Source of the DNA: Flavobacteriales bacterium
GTDB lineage: Bacteria; Bacteroidota; Bacteroidia; CAIKAF01
Length of the DNA stretch: 64,000 nt
Reading direction: 5' to 3'
NCBI GenBank assembly: GCA_018401695.1
Contig: JAGYKD010000001.1
Location: 61,651 to 125,650, forward strand
Part shown: positions 8,962 through 18,442 of the stretch, piece after piece
Numbering within the stretch: the first letter of the stretch is position 1
Layout: each line of letters starts with the position of its first letter
Translations under genes and position numbers: made by a program
The notes under the pieces: generated by a model
The model's input: the letters and a program-made list of their open reading frames with translations, nothing else
The model's database searches: none
What the model was told of the DNA's origin: nothing

Positions 8962-10227
8962 ATGCTTCAGGAAAAATTGCTACACTACGCTTGGTTTGTA
9001 AACCCTTGGTCCGGACAAACACTACAAAGCTCCCAAGGTCATTCCTTGTTCATTTTACACCCCGGACACCTAAACATCCATGCCGGACCCGATTTTAACA
9101 ACGCTCGGCTGCGCATCGACGGGCTGGAATGGTCAGGACAAATCGAAATCCACATAAAAGCTTCGGATTGGTTTCGCCATGGCCACCAAAACGACCCCAT
9201 GTACAACAACGTATTGCTGCATGTGGTGTACCAAAACGATCGAGAGGCAGTAACCCAACAAGGGCGCAGCTTGCCCGTACTTGAGTTGCACCCCCTTTTG
9301 CCCCAATCTTGGATTCAAAAACACCAGGACTTAACCGAAAACCTCCACCGATTGGCCTGTCAGCCCTTCTTTCCTTTGCAATCGCTTCCCAACGACCTTT
9401 GGACCGAACAATGGGTAATGCAACGCCTCCGCCGCAAAGCCCAATCTTGGCAAGAACGCCTGGAAGTGCTCCACTACAACTGGGAACAATTGCTTTGGGA
9501 ATCTATACTGCGCGCCCAGGGACAAGGATTAAACGGCTTGCCATTTCAACTCCTGGGGCGAGCTTTGCCTTGGAAATTCCTTACCCGATGGCGGTTCGAC
9601 CAAGAAAAACTCCTTGCCCTGCTCTTTGGGCAAGCCGGTTTGCTTTCTTCCCATGACCCATATGCCCAAAAACTCGCAAAAACACACCAAGCTTTGGTTC
9701 ATGCCCTCCCCGACCAACCCCTCCCCGCTTACCTTTGGAAGTTCGGTGGGGTGCGGCCCTCTGCTTGGCCTACCCTAAAGCTGGCCCGAATGGCCGTAAT
9801 TGCCCAACAGGTGCAACCCCTAACGGAGCTGTTGCAAAAGCATGCACCCGATTTGTTAGCTGCCGCTTGGAATCAAGCCCTACCCGAATACTGGCAGCAG
9901 CATTACCATTTTGCTACACCCAAGCAAACGAGGGCTTCTGGACAGTCCTCACAGGCCTGGCAAGGAACCCTCATCAACGGAGTGGCTCCTATTATGTTTT
10001 TACGTGCCGAATTGAGAAACCAAGGGTTCGCCCATCAACAAGTATTGGACTGGTTGGCCCAATTGCCGCCGGAAAACAACAGAATCACTCGCCTTTGGAA
10101 GGGCTCGGGCTTGCCCATGCGGCATGCTATGGACAGCCAAGCTGCCCTTGAACGCTACGAACAAGCCTGCCAAAAAAAAGCGTGCATGGATTGCGCTTTA
10201 GGCAAACATTTGGTTTTTGGGGCATAA
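8962..10227 (+). CDS. DUF2851 family protein
   Basis: 421 residues counted from the ATG at 8962; a TTG two codons earlier is less likely. The N-terminal half is characteristic of DUF2851 (HAGPDFNNARLRIDGLEWSG, QIEIHIKASDWFRHGHQND, NNVLLHVVYQND). The C-terminal half is tryptophan- and glutamine-rich, ending with a Cys-containing segment (CQKKACMDCALGKHLVF). The His and Asp positions suggest a metal-dependent or nuclease-like fold, but no activity has been assigned to the family as far as I know. It is near-universal in Bacteroidota. Confidence 0.88.
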   Translation: MLQEKLLHYAWFVNPWSGQTLQSSQGHSLFILHPGHLNIHAGPDFNNARLRIDGLEWSGQIEIHIKASDWFRHGHQNDPMYNNVLLHVVYQNDREAVTQQGRSLPVLELHPLLPQSWIQKHQDLTENLHRLACQPFFPLQSLPNDLWTEQWVMQRLRRKAQSWQERLEVLHYNWEQLLWESILRAQGQGLNGLPFQLLGRALPWKFLTRWRFDQEKLLALLFGQAGLLSSHDPYAQKLAKTHQALVHALPDQPLPAYLWKFGGVRPSAWPTLKLARMAVIAQQVQPLTELLQKHAPDLLAAAWNQALPEYWQQHYHFATPKQTRASGQSSQAWQGTLINGVAPIMFLRAELRNQGFAHQQVLDWLAQLPPENNRITRLWKGSGLPMRHAMDSQAALERYEQACQKKACMDCALGKHLVFGA

Positions 10228-10328
10228 ACGTCCCTTACCTAAACACACTCAAAAAACCTAAAGTTTATTTATTGGAATTGCTTCCATAAAAAGGCCTTTT
10301 TTTTGGGCAAAAGGTGCTAATATTGTGC

Positions 10329-11246
10329 ATGAAAATTTTGGTAACCGGCGCCAACGGCTTACTTGGACAAAAACTGGTAACTAAGCTTATAAACCAACCC
10401 CAACACCAACTTTTGGCCACAGGTCGAGGCGTTTGGAGGGGAGAGGATTTGCCGGGACTTCAATACCAAAGTTTAGATATTGAGGACCGACAAGCCGTAC
10501 TCGATTTGCTCCAAAAAGAACGACCGGGCACCATTATTCACGCTGCTGCCATGACTCAGGTGGATTTATGCGAAACCGAACGGGGGGCTTGCCAAAGAGC
10601 CAATGTAGATGCTGTTAAGCATCTCTGCGAGGCCTGCCAAACCTTGGGCATTTATCTGGTGCATGTAAGCACCGACTTTATTTTTGACGGCGAAGGTGGC
10701 CCTTACGACGAAGCAGCCCAGCCCAAACCCATTAGCGTGTATGGGCACAGCAAATGGGAAGGCGAAAAAGTAGTAATGCAACTCGAACACCCTTGGTGCA
10801 TCATTCGCACCGGCTTGGTTTATGGAGTAACCTACCGCATGAGCCGCACCAACATTGTACTTTGGGCGCATCAATCCCTGAAAGAAAACAAAGAAATTCG
10901 GGTAGTCGACGACCAATTTCGGTCACCTACCCTTGCCGAAGATTTGGCGGAGGCCTGCATTGCAGCAGCAGAAAAACAGCCTTGCGGGGTTTTCCACATT
11001 TCCGGCCCCGAAATCATGAGCGTGTTCGACATGGTGCAGCGCATCGCCGCCTTTTTCGGACTCAGCATAGAAACCTTAAGCCAAACCGACTCCTCCAGCT
11101 TAAACCAACCCGCAAAACGCCCGCCCCGCACAGGTTTGGTTATTGAAAAAGCCAAAAAAGAGCTGGGCTATGCCCCGCATAAATTGGAAGAAGGATTGGC
11201 TATTGTGCAGGAGCAGATGCGCAGCATTGCCCAACAAAGCTTGTAA
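10329..11246 (+). CDS. RmlD-like SDR family sugar-nucleotide reductase
   Basis: 305 residues from ATG 10329 (MKILVTGANGLLGQKLV), the expected start for this family because the nucleotide-binding motif GANGLLGQ begins at residue 7. The HAAAMTQVDLCE segment, HVSTDFIFDGEGGPYDE, the catalytic Y-x3-K (VYGHSKWEGE) and RTGLVYG match dTDP-4-dehydrorhamnose reductase-type proteins. No rml or other sugar-nucleotide genes lie adjacent, so rhamnose synthesis is not proven. A TAATATTG sequence ends 3 bases before the ATG. Confidence 0.87.
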   Translation: MKILVTGANGLLGQKLVTKLINQPQHQLLATGRGVWRGEDLPGLQYQSLDIEDRQAVLDLLQKERPGTIIHAAAMTQVDLCETERGACQRANVDAVKHLCEACQTLGIYLVHVSTDFIFDGEGGPYDEAAQPKPISVYGHSKWEGEKVVMQLEHPWCIIRTGLVYGVTYRMSRTNIVLWAHQSLKENKEIRVVDDQFRSPTLAEDLAEACIAAAEKQPCGVFHISGPEIMSVFDMVQRIAAFFGLSIETLSQTDSSSLNQPAKRPPRTGLVIEKAKKELGYAPHKLEEGLAIVQEQMRSIAQQSL

Positions 11247-11323
11247 CTCTACCCCCATTTTGGTCTTTGGGTCTTCTTGAAGAATTGTATCTTCGGCTAC
11301 TGCAACCTAAAGATTAGCACTCT

Positions 11324-13306
11324 ATGGCCAAACAAGAACAATGGGGCTCACGCGTAGGATTAATTTTGGCTATGGCCGGAAATGCCGTAGGTCTAGGCAA
11401 TTTTCTGCGCTTTCCCGTACAGGCAGTAAACAACGGCGGCGGAGCTTTTATTATTCCTTACCTCATTTGTTTCCTACTCATGGGCATTCCCCTTCTCTGG
11501 ATGGAATGGGGCATGGGGCGCTTCGGAGGAAAAATGGGCAACCACTCTACCCCTTTTATCTTTGACACCCTCGGCCGCAAAAAGCTTTGGAAATATTTTG
11601 GCGTCTTTGGCATCTTTACCAACATTGCTGTTGCCTCCTACTACTGCTATATTGAATCCTGGACACTCTCCTACGTGTTCCATTCCATTAGCGACACATT
11701 TACCGGTGTAAGCCAAGCCGATACCTCCTATTTCTTTTTGCGTTACATAGATGTGAGCAAATCCACCACCGGCATTCCCTTTGAGGGCGTCATTTTCTTT
11801 GTGATTTGTCTTGTACTAAACACCTACATTCTCTCCAAAGGACTTTCCGGCGTTGAAAAGGTTGCCAAAATTGGTGTACCCATGCTCATTGGTTTTGGTG
11901 CACTTTTGGCCATCCGCGGTCTCACCCTTGGCACCAGCGCCGCCAGCCCCGAATACCCCGAAGCCAACGCCTGGGAGGGCATCAACTTCCTGTGGACTCC
12001 CCAATTCGACTCCCTGGCCAATCCTAAAGTCTGGCTGGCAGCCGCCGGGCAAATTTTCTTTACCCTTTCTTTAGGTATGGGCACCATTCAATGCTATGCC
12101 AGTTATGTACGTTCCAACGACGACATTGCGCTCAATGCTACCACCTCAGGCTTTGCCAACGAATTTGTGGAAGTAGTCCTGGGAAGCCTTATTGTTATTC
12201 CTATTGCTGCCGGTTACTTGGGCATTGACTGGGTGCTGGACAACGCCGGCTTTGGTATGGCCTTTCAAACCATGCCCTTCTTATTCCAGCAATGGGGTCT
12301 TGTCTTGGCCAAAATTGCCGGAGTACTCTGGTTTGGACTCTTATTCTTTGCAGGAATCACCTCCTCCCTGGCCATGGGAACCCCTTGGATTGGATTTGTA
12401 AAAGACGAATTCAAACTACCCCATAAGGTGGCTGCTTGGAGTTTTGGCCTTATTATTCTACTTTTTGGTCTCCCCACCGTACTGGGCTATGTGAGCGGCT
12501 ACGACGAAAACGGAAAAATCTCCTTTCTAGCCCAACCTATTTTTGATGAATACGACTATTGGGCAGGCACCGTCAGCCTGGTGGTATTCGCCCTCGCCGA
12601 GGCTATTTTATTTGCCTGGGTCTTTGGCATAAATAAAGGTTGGAAAGAAATCAACCGAGGGGCCGATATGCGCATCCCGGGCATCTTTAAATACATTTTA
12701 AAATACATTACCCCGCTTCTCCTGCTGTTTGTATTTGTGGGTTCCCTAATAACCCCACCTTCCATAACGGTGGTCAAAGCAGATATAAACGATCCTTCCA
12801 AGCAAGAATTCTTACAGAACCAAATGCAGCAAGCCGGTTTTGTAGACATCCAAGTCAAAGGCAAATCTGTGCAAGGCGAAATGTATAAAAACGATTTCAA
12901 AGCCTTGTTCCCCGGCATAAAAGATTTCAGAGCCTGGATTGAAACCCCGCAAACAGGCTTAATTAAAGAAAACTACCGCCTAAACGACTACCAAGACTGG
13001 GCCTTGGAGTTCAACAACCTCATCAGAGGAAATGGCTGGAACTTAGACAACGAAAGCCTCATCAAACGTGTAATGAATGGTGCACAACACCAACGCATTC
13101 AATGGCATAAAGATGCCATGGCCCAATTGGGCGAAAGCAGGGAAGACTTAAAAACCCGCGAAAAACACAAAGATCAAATCCAGTTAATTGAGCAACAAAT
13201 TATGTTGGCCAATATTGGGCGAACCCTCCTGGTGATTCTGTTTAGTGGAATCGCATTTTTGGTCTACATGGCCTACCTTAAACGCAAAAAAGAAGGACGC
13301 GCATGA
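11324..13306 (+). CDS. Sodium-dependent neurotransmitter:sodium symporter (NSS/SNF) family transporter
   Basis: 660 residues, an inner-membrane Na+-coupled symporter of amino acids or related solutes. TM1 carries the unwound sodium/substrate motif (MAGNAVGLGNFLRFPV, residues ~18-33), followed by NNGGGAFIIPYLI. About twelve membrane segments can be traced. An odd ~130-residue polar segment (residues ~490-625, from SLITPPSITVVKADINDPSK to the last helix) is inserted between the last two membrane helices; family members usually have only a short loop. The stop overlaps the ATG of a small membrane peptide (ATGA), which looks like an accessory subunit. Confidence 0.92.
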   Translation: MAKQEQWGSRVGLILAMAGNAVGLGNFLRFPVQAVNNGGGAFIIPYLICFLLMGIPLLWMEWGMGRFGGKMGNHSTPFIFDTLGRKKLWKYFGVFGIFTNIAVASYYCYIESWTLSYVFHSISDTFTGVSQADTSYFFLRYIDVSKSTTGIPFEGVIFFVICLVLNTYILSKGLSGVEKVAKIGVPMLIGFGALLAIRGLTLGTSAASPEYPEANAWEGINFLWTPQFDSLANPKVWLAAAGQIFFTLSLGMGTIQCYASYVRSNDDIALNATTSGFANEFVEVVLGSLIVIPIAAGYLGIDWVLDNAGFGMAFQTMPFLFQQWGLVLAKIAGVLWFGLLFFAGITSSLAMGTPWIGFVKDEFKLPHKVAAWSFGLIILLFGLPTVLGYVSGYDENGKISFLAQPIFDEYDYWAGTVSLVVFALAEAILFAWVFGINKGWKEINRGADMRIPGIFKYILKYITPLLLLFVFVGSLITPPSITVVKADINDPSKQEFLQNQMQQAGFVDIQVKGKSVQGEMYKNDFKALFPGIKDFRAWIETPQTGLIKENYRLNDYQDWALEFNNLIRGNGWNLDNESLIKRVMNGAQHQRIQWHKDAMAQLGESREDLKTREKHKDQIQLIEQQIMLANIGRTLLVILFSGIAFLVYMAYLKRKKEGRA

Positions 13307-13437
13307 ACACTTCAGCATTAATTACCATGGCCACCACTCACGGTGTAGTCATTTTACTTTTAATTTACTTTTCGCGTAAGGTATTAAAAACTCCACCTAA
13401 AGTAGACAAAGAGGCCGGCAAAAGCGAAGAAGATTAA
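13303..13437 (+). CDS. Small single-TM peptide, MetS-like accessory subunit of the sodium symporter
   Basis: A 44-residue frame beginning ATG at 13303 and ending TAA at 13437. The sequence runs MNTSALITMATTHGVVILLL then IYFSRKVLKTPPKV and an acidic tail KEAGKSEED. It has one hydrophobic helix (residues ~4-23) followed by a basic stretch, like the MetS-type small subunits encoded directly after NSS transporters. Its ATG overlaps the symporter stop by 4 bases, so translation is probably coupled. Function as a subunit is inferred from position and shape. Confidence 0.75.
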   Translation: MNTSALITMATTHGVVILLLIYFSRKVLKTPPKVDKEAGKSEED

Positions 13438-13457
13438 GCCATTACTTGCTAAAGTCT

Positions 13458-14069
13458 ATGAAAATCATTTGCGTTGGTAGAAATTATCGCCTGCATGCCA
13501 CCGAATTAGGCAATGAAGTGCCCAAGGATCCCGTGTTGTTTCTTAAACCCGACTCGGCATTGGTTTCCAAAAATAACCCCTTTATAATTCCAGCATTTTC
13601 CAAAGACATTCACTACGAATGTGAACTCGTCCTTCGCATAGGCCGTGCCGGAAAACACATCCAAAAAAAGTTTGCCCACCGCTACATCCATAGCATTGGA
13701 CTGGGTATTGACTTTACCGCCCGCGACCTGCAACAAGAACTAAAATCCAAAGGTCTTCCCTGGGAAAAAGCCAAGGCCTTTGACGGCGCTGCCTTTGTAG
13801 GCGACCTTCTCCCCGCTGCGCCTTTTGGCGATTTACAATCCCTGCGATTTCAACTGCTGAAAAACGGCTTTCCAGTCCAAGATGGCTTCACCGGGGATAT
13901 GCTCTTTTCCATCCCCGCCCTTTTGGAGGAGATTTCCCAATTCTTTATGCTTAAAATAGGCGATCTTATCTTCACCGGCACTCCGGCAGGTGTTGGTAAA
14001 GTAGAGGCAGGCGATCAATTGGAAGGCATGTTGGAAGGCCAAAAGAATTTTAGCCTCAACATTCGGTAA
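13458..14069 (+). CDS. Fumarylacetoacetate hydrolase (FAH) family protein
   Basis: 203 residues from ATG 13458 (MKIICVGRNYRLHATELGNE). A TTG four codons upstream is in frame but gives an atypical N-terminus. Metal-binding acidic residues are seen in IHYECELVLRIGRAG, and GIDFTARDLQQELKSKG plus LIFTGTPAGVG are diagnostic of the FAH fold. Members hydrolyse or decarboxylate beta-diketo acids or act as oxaloacetate decarboxylase/acylpyruvase. The substrate is not determined here. It follows the symporter pair by 20 bases and may be cotranscribed. Confidence 0.9.
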   Translation: MKIICVGRNYRLHATELGNEVPKDPVLFLKPDSALVSKNNPFIIPAFSKDIHYECELVLRIGRAGKHIQKKFAHRYIHSIGLGIDFTARDLQQELKSKGLPWEKAKAFDGAAFVGDLLPAAPFGDLQSLRFQLLKNGFPVQDGFTGDMLFSIPALLEEISQFFMLKIGDLIFTGTPAGVGKVEAGDQLEGMLEGQKNFSLNIR

Positions 14070-14075
14070 TTTGAC

Positions 14076-14723
14076 TTACTCGATAACCGTAACTCCCGGA
14101 AAATCGGCTTTGTTAAATTCAAATTCGGCTTCGCTAAATGGCATGTTAGGTTTAAACTGCTGAATGCTGTAAATGTACAAGGTGCCATTCTTACCAATCA
14201 CTACAGCGCGGGTAATACGCAATTTGTCCTCGTCAATATCCAAACGCACAATGGTATAATCCTTATCCTTAGGTTCTAAAGGATACAAATCCACTACGGT
14301 GATTTTCCGTCCATCCTCTACCTTTTCTTCGCGAATTCGAGACTTAAACCCTTCTTCGTAAATGGTAAACATGGATTCAGGCGTAAGTGCATCTTCGTCC
14401 AGCTCATCTACCGGAATCACTTGAGCCTCATTCATTTCCCGACTGTAACTGGTCACCTGACTGCCATTACATACAATGAGCAAGCTGTCCATTTCCAGGG
14501 CATACTTTTCGCCCTTCATTTTAAGTTTGCCTGTGCGTTCTTCCCGGATGTCTTGCTCTTTATTGGTCACTAAAAAGCTAAATGCCACCTCTACCGTTTC
14601 ATAAGATTTGGTCTTCTCACTCAACTTATCCAACAGGACTTTTGCTTCTCCAACATTCTGAGCTTCCGCAAAAAAACCCAAAAAGCTCCACATCCCTACC
14701 ACCATATATACCAGGTACTTCAT
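14076..14723 (-). CDS. LolA-like outer-membrane lipoprotein carrier protein
   Basis: 215 residues from ATG 14723 with a signal peptide (MKYLVYMVVGMWSFLGFFAE then AQN). An ATG at 14744 would add seven residues and cannot be excluded. The mature part has the LolA/LolB-type repeat of amphipathic strands: ERTGKLKMKGEKYALEM, LLIVCNGSQVTSYSREMNEAQ, TIVRLDIDEDKLRITRAVV and a final YIYSIQQFKPN. It likely shuttles lipoproteins across the periplasm. It sits downstream of ftsK, an association common in Bacteroidota, but here repeat copy c lies between the two. Confidence 0.82.
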   Translation of the reverse strand: MKYLVYMVVGMWSFLGFFAEAQNVGEAKVLLDKLSEKTKSYETVEVAFSFLVTNKEQDIREERTGKLKMKGEKYALEMDSLLIVCNGSQVTSYSREMNEAQVIPVDELDEDALTPESMFTIYEEGFKSRIREEKVEDGRKITVVDLYPLEPKDKDYTIVRLDIDEDKLRITRAVVIGKNGTLYIYSIQQFKPNMPFSEAEFEFNKADFPGVTVIE

Positions 14724-14830
14724 CTTGTCGTATTTGTTTTGCATAGTACAAAGAGCGTTCCAAAGGTAAGGTCTTTGTTCGAAAAGCGATTCAAAAGTCA
14801 AATCAAAGGAATGATTATTGATTTTGGCGG

Positions 14831-14962
14831 CCGGGCAGGCTTTTCGCTTGTAGTCCTCGTTTCAAGGCCTGGTTTTGCAGGCTTTCCGGGGAGCTTCCTA
14901 GGGTCGCTCCCGGCAAGCCGCAAAAACCAAGGCCTTGAAACTGTGGGCTACCGCTGCAATCC
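14831..14962 (-). repeat. Intergenic palindrome family, copy c
   Basis: Arms at 14859-14895 and 14906-14941 form a ~36-bp near-perfect inverted repeat (GTTTCAAGGCC... against ...GGCCTTGAAAC). On the minus strand the left box is GGATTGCAGCGGTAGCCCAC. The loop has GGAGCGACCCTAGGAAGCTCC, and the right box GAGGACTA follows the arm. It lies 44 bp downstream of the ftsK stop and upstream of the LolA-like gene. Confidence 0.85.
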
Positions 14963-15005
14963 TTGCCGCAAAGTTCCATGCCCAATGGCAAAAGCTCCCC
15001 TAGGT

Positions 15006-17573
15006 TCAATCCAAATAAATATCTAAACTGGCCTCATCTTTAATGAGTACTTCTCGGGGCTTACTTCCCCTATTTGGTCCTACAATGCCCACCGCTTCCA
15101 TTTGGTCAATGAGCCTCCCGGCCCGGTTATATCCGATATTTAACTTGCGCTGCAGTAAGGAGGCGCTTCCCTGTTGGCTTTGTACAATAATGGTAGCTGC
15201 CTCGTTAAACAAGCTGTCTTTTTCCGATGGGTCCAGGCCTCCCTTGCCACCTTCTTCATCGCCTTCATATTCGGGCAATAAAAAGGCCTCCGGGTAGCCT
15301 CGTTGCTCCCCTATAAATCGCACAATATCTTCTACCTCAGGGGTATCTACAAAAGGACATTGCAAACGTACCAAGTCGCTCCCCAAAGAAAGCAACATAT
15401 CTCCTTGCCCAATCAGCTGCTCTGCCCCTCCGGCATCCAAAATGGTACGCGAATCTACCTTAGAAGATACCCTAAAAGCCAAACGAGCAGGAAAGTTTGC
15501 CTTAATGGTTCCGGTAATAATATTTACCGAAGGCCGCTGGGTAGCAATAATAAGGTGAATTCCTACAGCCCTTGCCAATTGGGCAATTCGGGCAATGGGC
15601 ATTTCCACTTCCTTTCCTGCCGTCATTATTAAATCGGCAAATTCGTCTATAACCAAAACGATATAAGGCAAAAAGCGATGTCCATCCTCGGGGTTGAGTT
15701 TTCGGGACTTAAACTTACTGTTGTACTCCTTTAGGTTTCGCACCTTGGCGGTCTTCAGCAGCTCATAGCGGTTATCCATCTCAATACATAAGGAATTCAA
15801 GGTATGAATCACTTTTTTAGTATCTGTAATAATGGGCTCCTCCTCGTCAGGCAACTTGGCTAAATAATGCTTTTCAATTATGCCATATAAAGTAAGCTCC
15901 ACCTTTTTAGGATCCACCATCACAAACTTAAGTTCGGAAGGGTGACGTTTGTACAAAAGGGATACAAGCAGCGCATTAATTCCAACCGATTTCCCCTGGC
16001 CGGTGGCACCGGCAACCAATAGGTGGGGCATTTTTGCCAAATCGGCTACATACACCTCATTGGAAATGGTACGGCCCAAAGCAATGGGCAAATCAAAGCG
16101 GGTTTGGGCAAACTTTTCGCTTTGCATTACTTTGCGCATACCCACCACAGCCCGATTAGAATTGGGCACCTCAATACCAATCGTTCCTTTACCGGGAATG
16201 GGGGCAATGATTCGAATGCCATGGGCGGCCAAACTCAAGGCAATATCGTCTTCCAGATTTTTGATTTTAGAAATACGCACACCAGGCGCCGGCACTATTT
16301 CGTATAAGGTAACCGTAGGGCCAATGGTAGCTTTAATTTTCGCAATTTCTACCCCGTAGTTGCGGAGTGTTTCTACAATTCGATTCTTATTGGCTTCGAG
16401 CTCTTCCTGATCGACTTTTAGTTCCGTATTTCCGTGGTCTACCAATAAATCAAGCGGTGGAAACTTAAAACCACTCAAGTCTAAGGTGGGATCATAACTG
16501 GTATCTAATCCTTGCCTGGGATTCCCCGCGTCGTTCAGGTTTGCCACCTCGTCTTGCGCTTCCGCTACCTCCACTTCCATAGTTAAATCCTCTTCGGGAT
16601 TGGGCTTTGGAGCTTTAGTGTGAGCCATAGGTACTTCAAAGGATATGGTATCTCCTTCTTGAGGGCTGTGGGGCTCTTCCAAAGGCTCCTCCACCCCATC
16701 CCCCTCAGCTATAGATATTTCCATTACAGCTTCATCGGTAGGGGCCATATCCCTTACCCGCAAATCTTCCTCGGAAACTTCGATATCCTCTGCTGCATGT
16801 CCCTCATCTTCGGTGAAATCCTCGGGAATGGCATTTCGGTGAGTATATACTTCAGGTTGGGAAGGAATATCTTCTTCGTCAGGAATTTCTTCTCCCACTT
16901 TTTGAGCTGACATCCAGAGCCATCGAGCCACTATAGGTTCATACAAGACTACATAGGCCAGAGCGGAGGCCAAGAGCAAAAGACCGGTACCTAAGCTTCC
17001 TACATACAAAGAGAAAAAGTAAGTTATTTTTAATCCCAGAGCACCTGCAGCCAAACCATTTTGCAGGCCAGGCACCAAAAGCCCCAAAGCTGCAGACAGC
17101 CAAACCATACCAAAAACAAACCGGCTGGAGGGCAAAGAAAACCAAGCCAAAGATCTTTGAGTAAACCACCTCAGGGCTGTGCGCCATAAGGGGGGGAATA
17201 TCAAGAAAAAAGACCAACCAAACCCATGAAACATGCCCTGGTGGGCCAGCCAAGCCCCCAAAAAGCCCAAGCTGTTTCTTGGTGGTTCGGACATATCTGC
17301 ACCGTGATGCAGTACCGACTGGTCAAACTTCCAATGTCTTAGGTACTCAAAGCAGGCAGTAAACAAAAAGGTAGAGAACACAAGAAGCACCAGGCCGCTA
17401 AGCTTTCGATTGGAACTGTTGGCCCAAAACCTTATAAAAAAACCAGGACGTCGCCATTTTAGGGAGCGGCCTTTTGAGCGTGGCACCTTGGCTTTGGGCT
17501 TTGCTTCCTCTTCGGGGAAATCCCGAAAAACGTTCTGAGGTGTTTGCTTTTCTTTCTTTTCTTTGGCCGCCAT
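15006..17573 (-). CDS. ftsK: DNA translocase FtsK
   Basis: 855 residues. Four or five membrane helices occupy residues ~50-210. An acidic, Glu-rich linker (~230-360) leads to the motor: alpha domain with LRNYGVEIAKIKATIGPTVT, beta RecA-like domain with Walker A GATGQGKS (near residue 521) and Walker B VLVIDEFADLIM. The C-terminal gamma winged helix (SLLQRKLNIGYNRAGRLIDQ), which reads polar sequences and contacts XerD, is present. It pumps chromosome termini through the septum. The ATG is at 17573. Confidence 0.95.
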   Translation of the reverse strand: MAAKEKKEKQTPQNVFRDFPEEEAKPKAKVPRSKGRSLKWRRPGFFIRFWANSSNRKLSGLVLLVFSTFLFTACFEYLRHWKFDQSVLHHGADMSEPPRNSLGFLGAWLAHQGMFHGFGWSFFLIFPPLWRTALRWFTQRSLAWFSLPSSRFVFGMVWLSAALGLLVPGLQNGLAAGALGLKITYFFSLYVGSLGTGLLLLASALAYVVLYEPIVARWLWMSAQKVGEEIPDEEDIPSQPEVYTHRNAIPEDFTEDEGHAAEDIEVSEEDLRVRDMAPTDEAVMEISIAEGDGVEEPLEEPHSPQEGDTISFEVPMAHTKAPKPNPEEDLTMEVEVAEAQDEVANLNDAGNPRQGLDTSYDPTLDLSGFKFPPLDLLVDHGNTELKVDQEELEANKNRIVETLRNYGVEIAKIKATIGPTVTLYEIVPAPGVRISKIKNLEDDIALSLAAHGIRIIAPIPGKGTIGIEVPNSNRAVVGMRKVMQSEKFAQTRFDLPIALGRTISNEVYVADLAKMPHLLVAGATGQGKSVGINALLVSLLYKRHPSELKFVMVDPKKVELTLYGIIEKHYLAKLPDEEEPIITDTKKVIHTLNSLCIEMDNRYELLKTAKVRNLKEYNSKFKSRKLNPEDGHRFLPYIVLVIDEFADLIMTAGKEVEMPIARIAQLARAVGIHLIIATQRPSVNIITGTIKANFPARLAFRVSSKVDSRTILDAGGAEQLIGQGDMLLSLGSDLVRLQCPFVDTPEVEDIVRFIGEQRGYPEAFLLPEYEGDEEGGKGGLDPSEKDSLFNEAATIIVQSQQGSASLLQRKLNIGYNRAGRLIDQMEAVGIVGPNRGSKPREVLIKDEASLDIYLD

Positions 17574-17671
17574 AAGAGGGACAGGGTATTCCTATCAAAA
17601 ATAAGGGCATTTCCTAAGCCCCGACCTTTTGCTAAGGCATATTTTCAACAAGCCACACTTAACAACCCGCA

Positions 17672-18442
17672 TTAGAACCGTTCAAAAACACCTGCACCAT
17701 ATAAAGCGTAGTCATATTTGCAGGGGTCAGCAGGGTCAAATGCCCTTAAAGCCAGGGTTAGCTCTCGTACGGCCTTCCAATCGTCTTGATTTCGGTTAAG
17801 CAAACCCAAGGTTCTGGCTGTTTTACCCGAATGCAAGTCTAAGGGGAGGTGCAAGCACGCAGGGTTAACCCTTTTCCAAATCCCAAAATCAACACCTTCG
17901 GTATTTGGACGAACCATCCAGCGCAACCACATGTTCCAACGTTTGGCAGCAGCCCCCTTTAAGGGGTTTGGCAAATGCTTTCCTGTGCGCCCCGGTTCTT
18001 GTTCCCCGCAAAACAGCTTTCTAAACCTAAACCATACCGGCCCCAAATCCTCTTCTTCTCCGTCCTGAGCTTGTAAAAAAACCTGTTCTAAACTTCCATA
18101 GGTTGTGTAGAGCTGCTGCAAGCAGTTAAAGAAAAACAGGCAATCTAAGCCGTTAAAAGTCCGATGAACAAAGGAGGAAAAAGGCTTCAAATCAGCCTGG
18201 GTATGGTGTAGGATAAAATCGTGTGGAGCATTATCCATCCCATCCATCAAACGTTGGGCATTCCTTAAAATAGTAGGACGCTGCCCCCAGCTCAACGTTG
18301 CGGTTAAAAACCCTGCGATTTCGCGGTCCTCTTTTGCTGCAAATTTATGCGGAATGGAAATTGGGTCGGTAGCTATAAAGTCGGGAGAGGCAAATTGCTT
18401 GGCCTTAACCTCCAACCAATCTTTAAGATTGGTTTCATCCAT
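17672..18442 (-). CDS. TIGR02757 family protein
   Basis: 256 residues from ATG 18442 (MDETNLKDWLEVKAKQF). This start overlaps the preceding stop by 8 bases; an ATG at 18457 is an alternative. DREIAGFLTATLSWGQRPTI, the NAQRLMDGMDNAPHDFI region and the end MWLRWMVRPNTEGVDFGIW match TIGR02757, a family found mainly in Bacteroidota with weak resemblance to HhH DNA glycosylases. No activity is assigned. It is the last gene of the LON-M61-MazG operon. Confidence 0.85.
   Translation of the reverse strand: MDETNLKDWLEVKAKQFASPDFIATDPISIPHKFAAKEDREIAGFLTATLSWGQRPTILRNAQRLMDGMDNAPHDFILHHTQADLKPFSSFVHRTFNGLDCLFFFNCLQQLYTTYGSLEQVFLQAQDGEEEDLGPVWFRFRKLFCGEQEPGRTGKHLPNPLKGAAAKRWNMWLRWMVRPNTEGVDFGIWKRVNPACLHLPLDLHSGKTARTLGLLNRNQDDWKAVRELTLALRAFDPADPCKYDYALYGAGVFERF

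Noticed and set aside
10284..10305. AAAAAGGCCTTTTT-like palindrome before the RmlD-like gene
   Set aside because: It has no loop and is followed by a gene, so it is unlikely to be a terminator.
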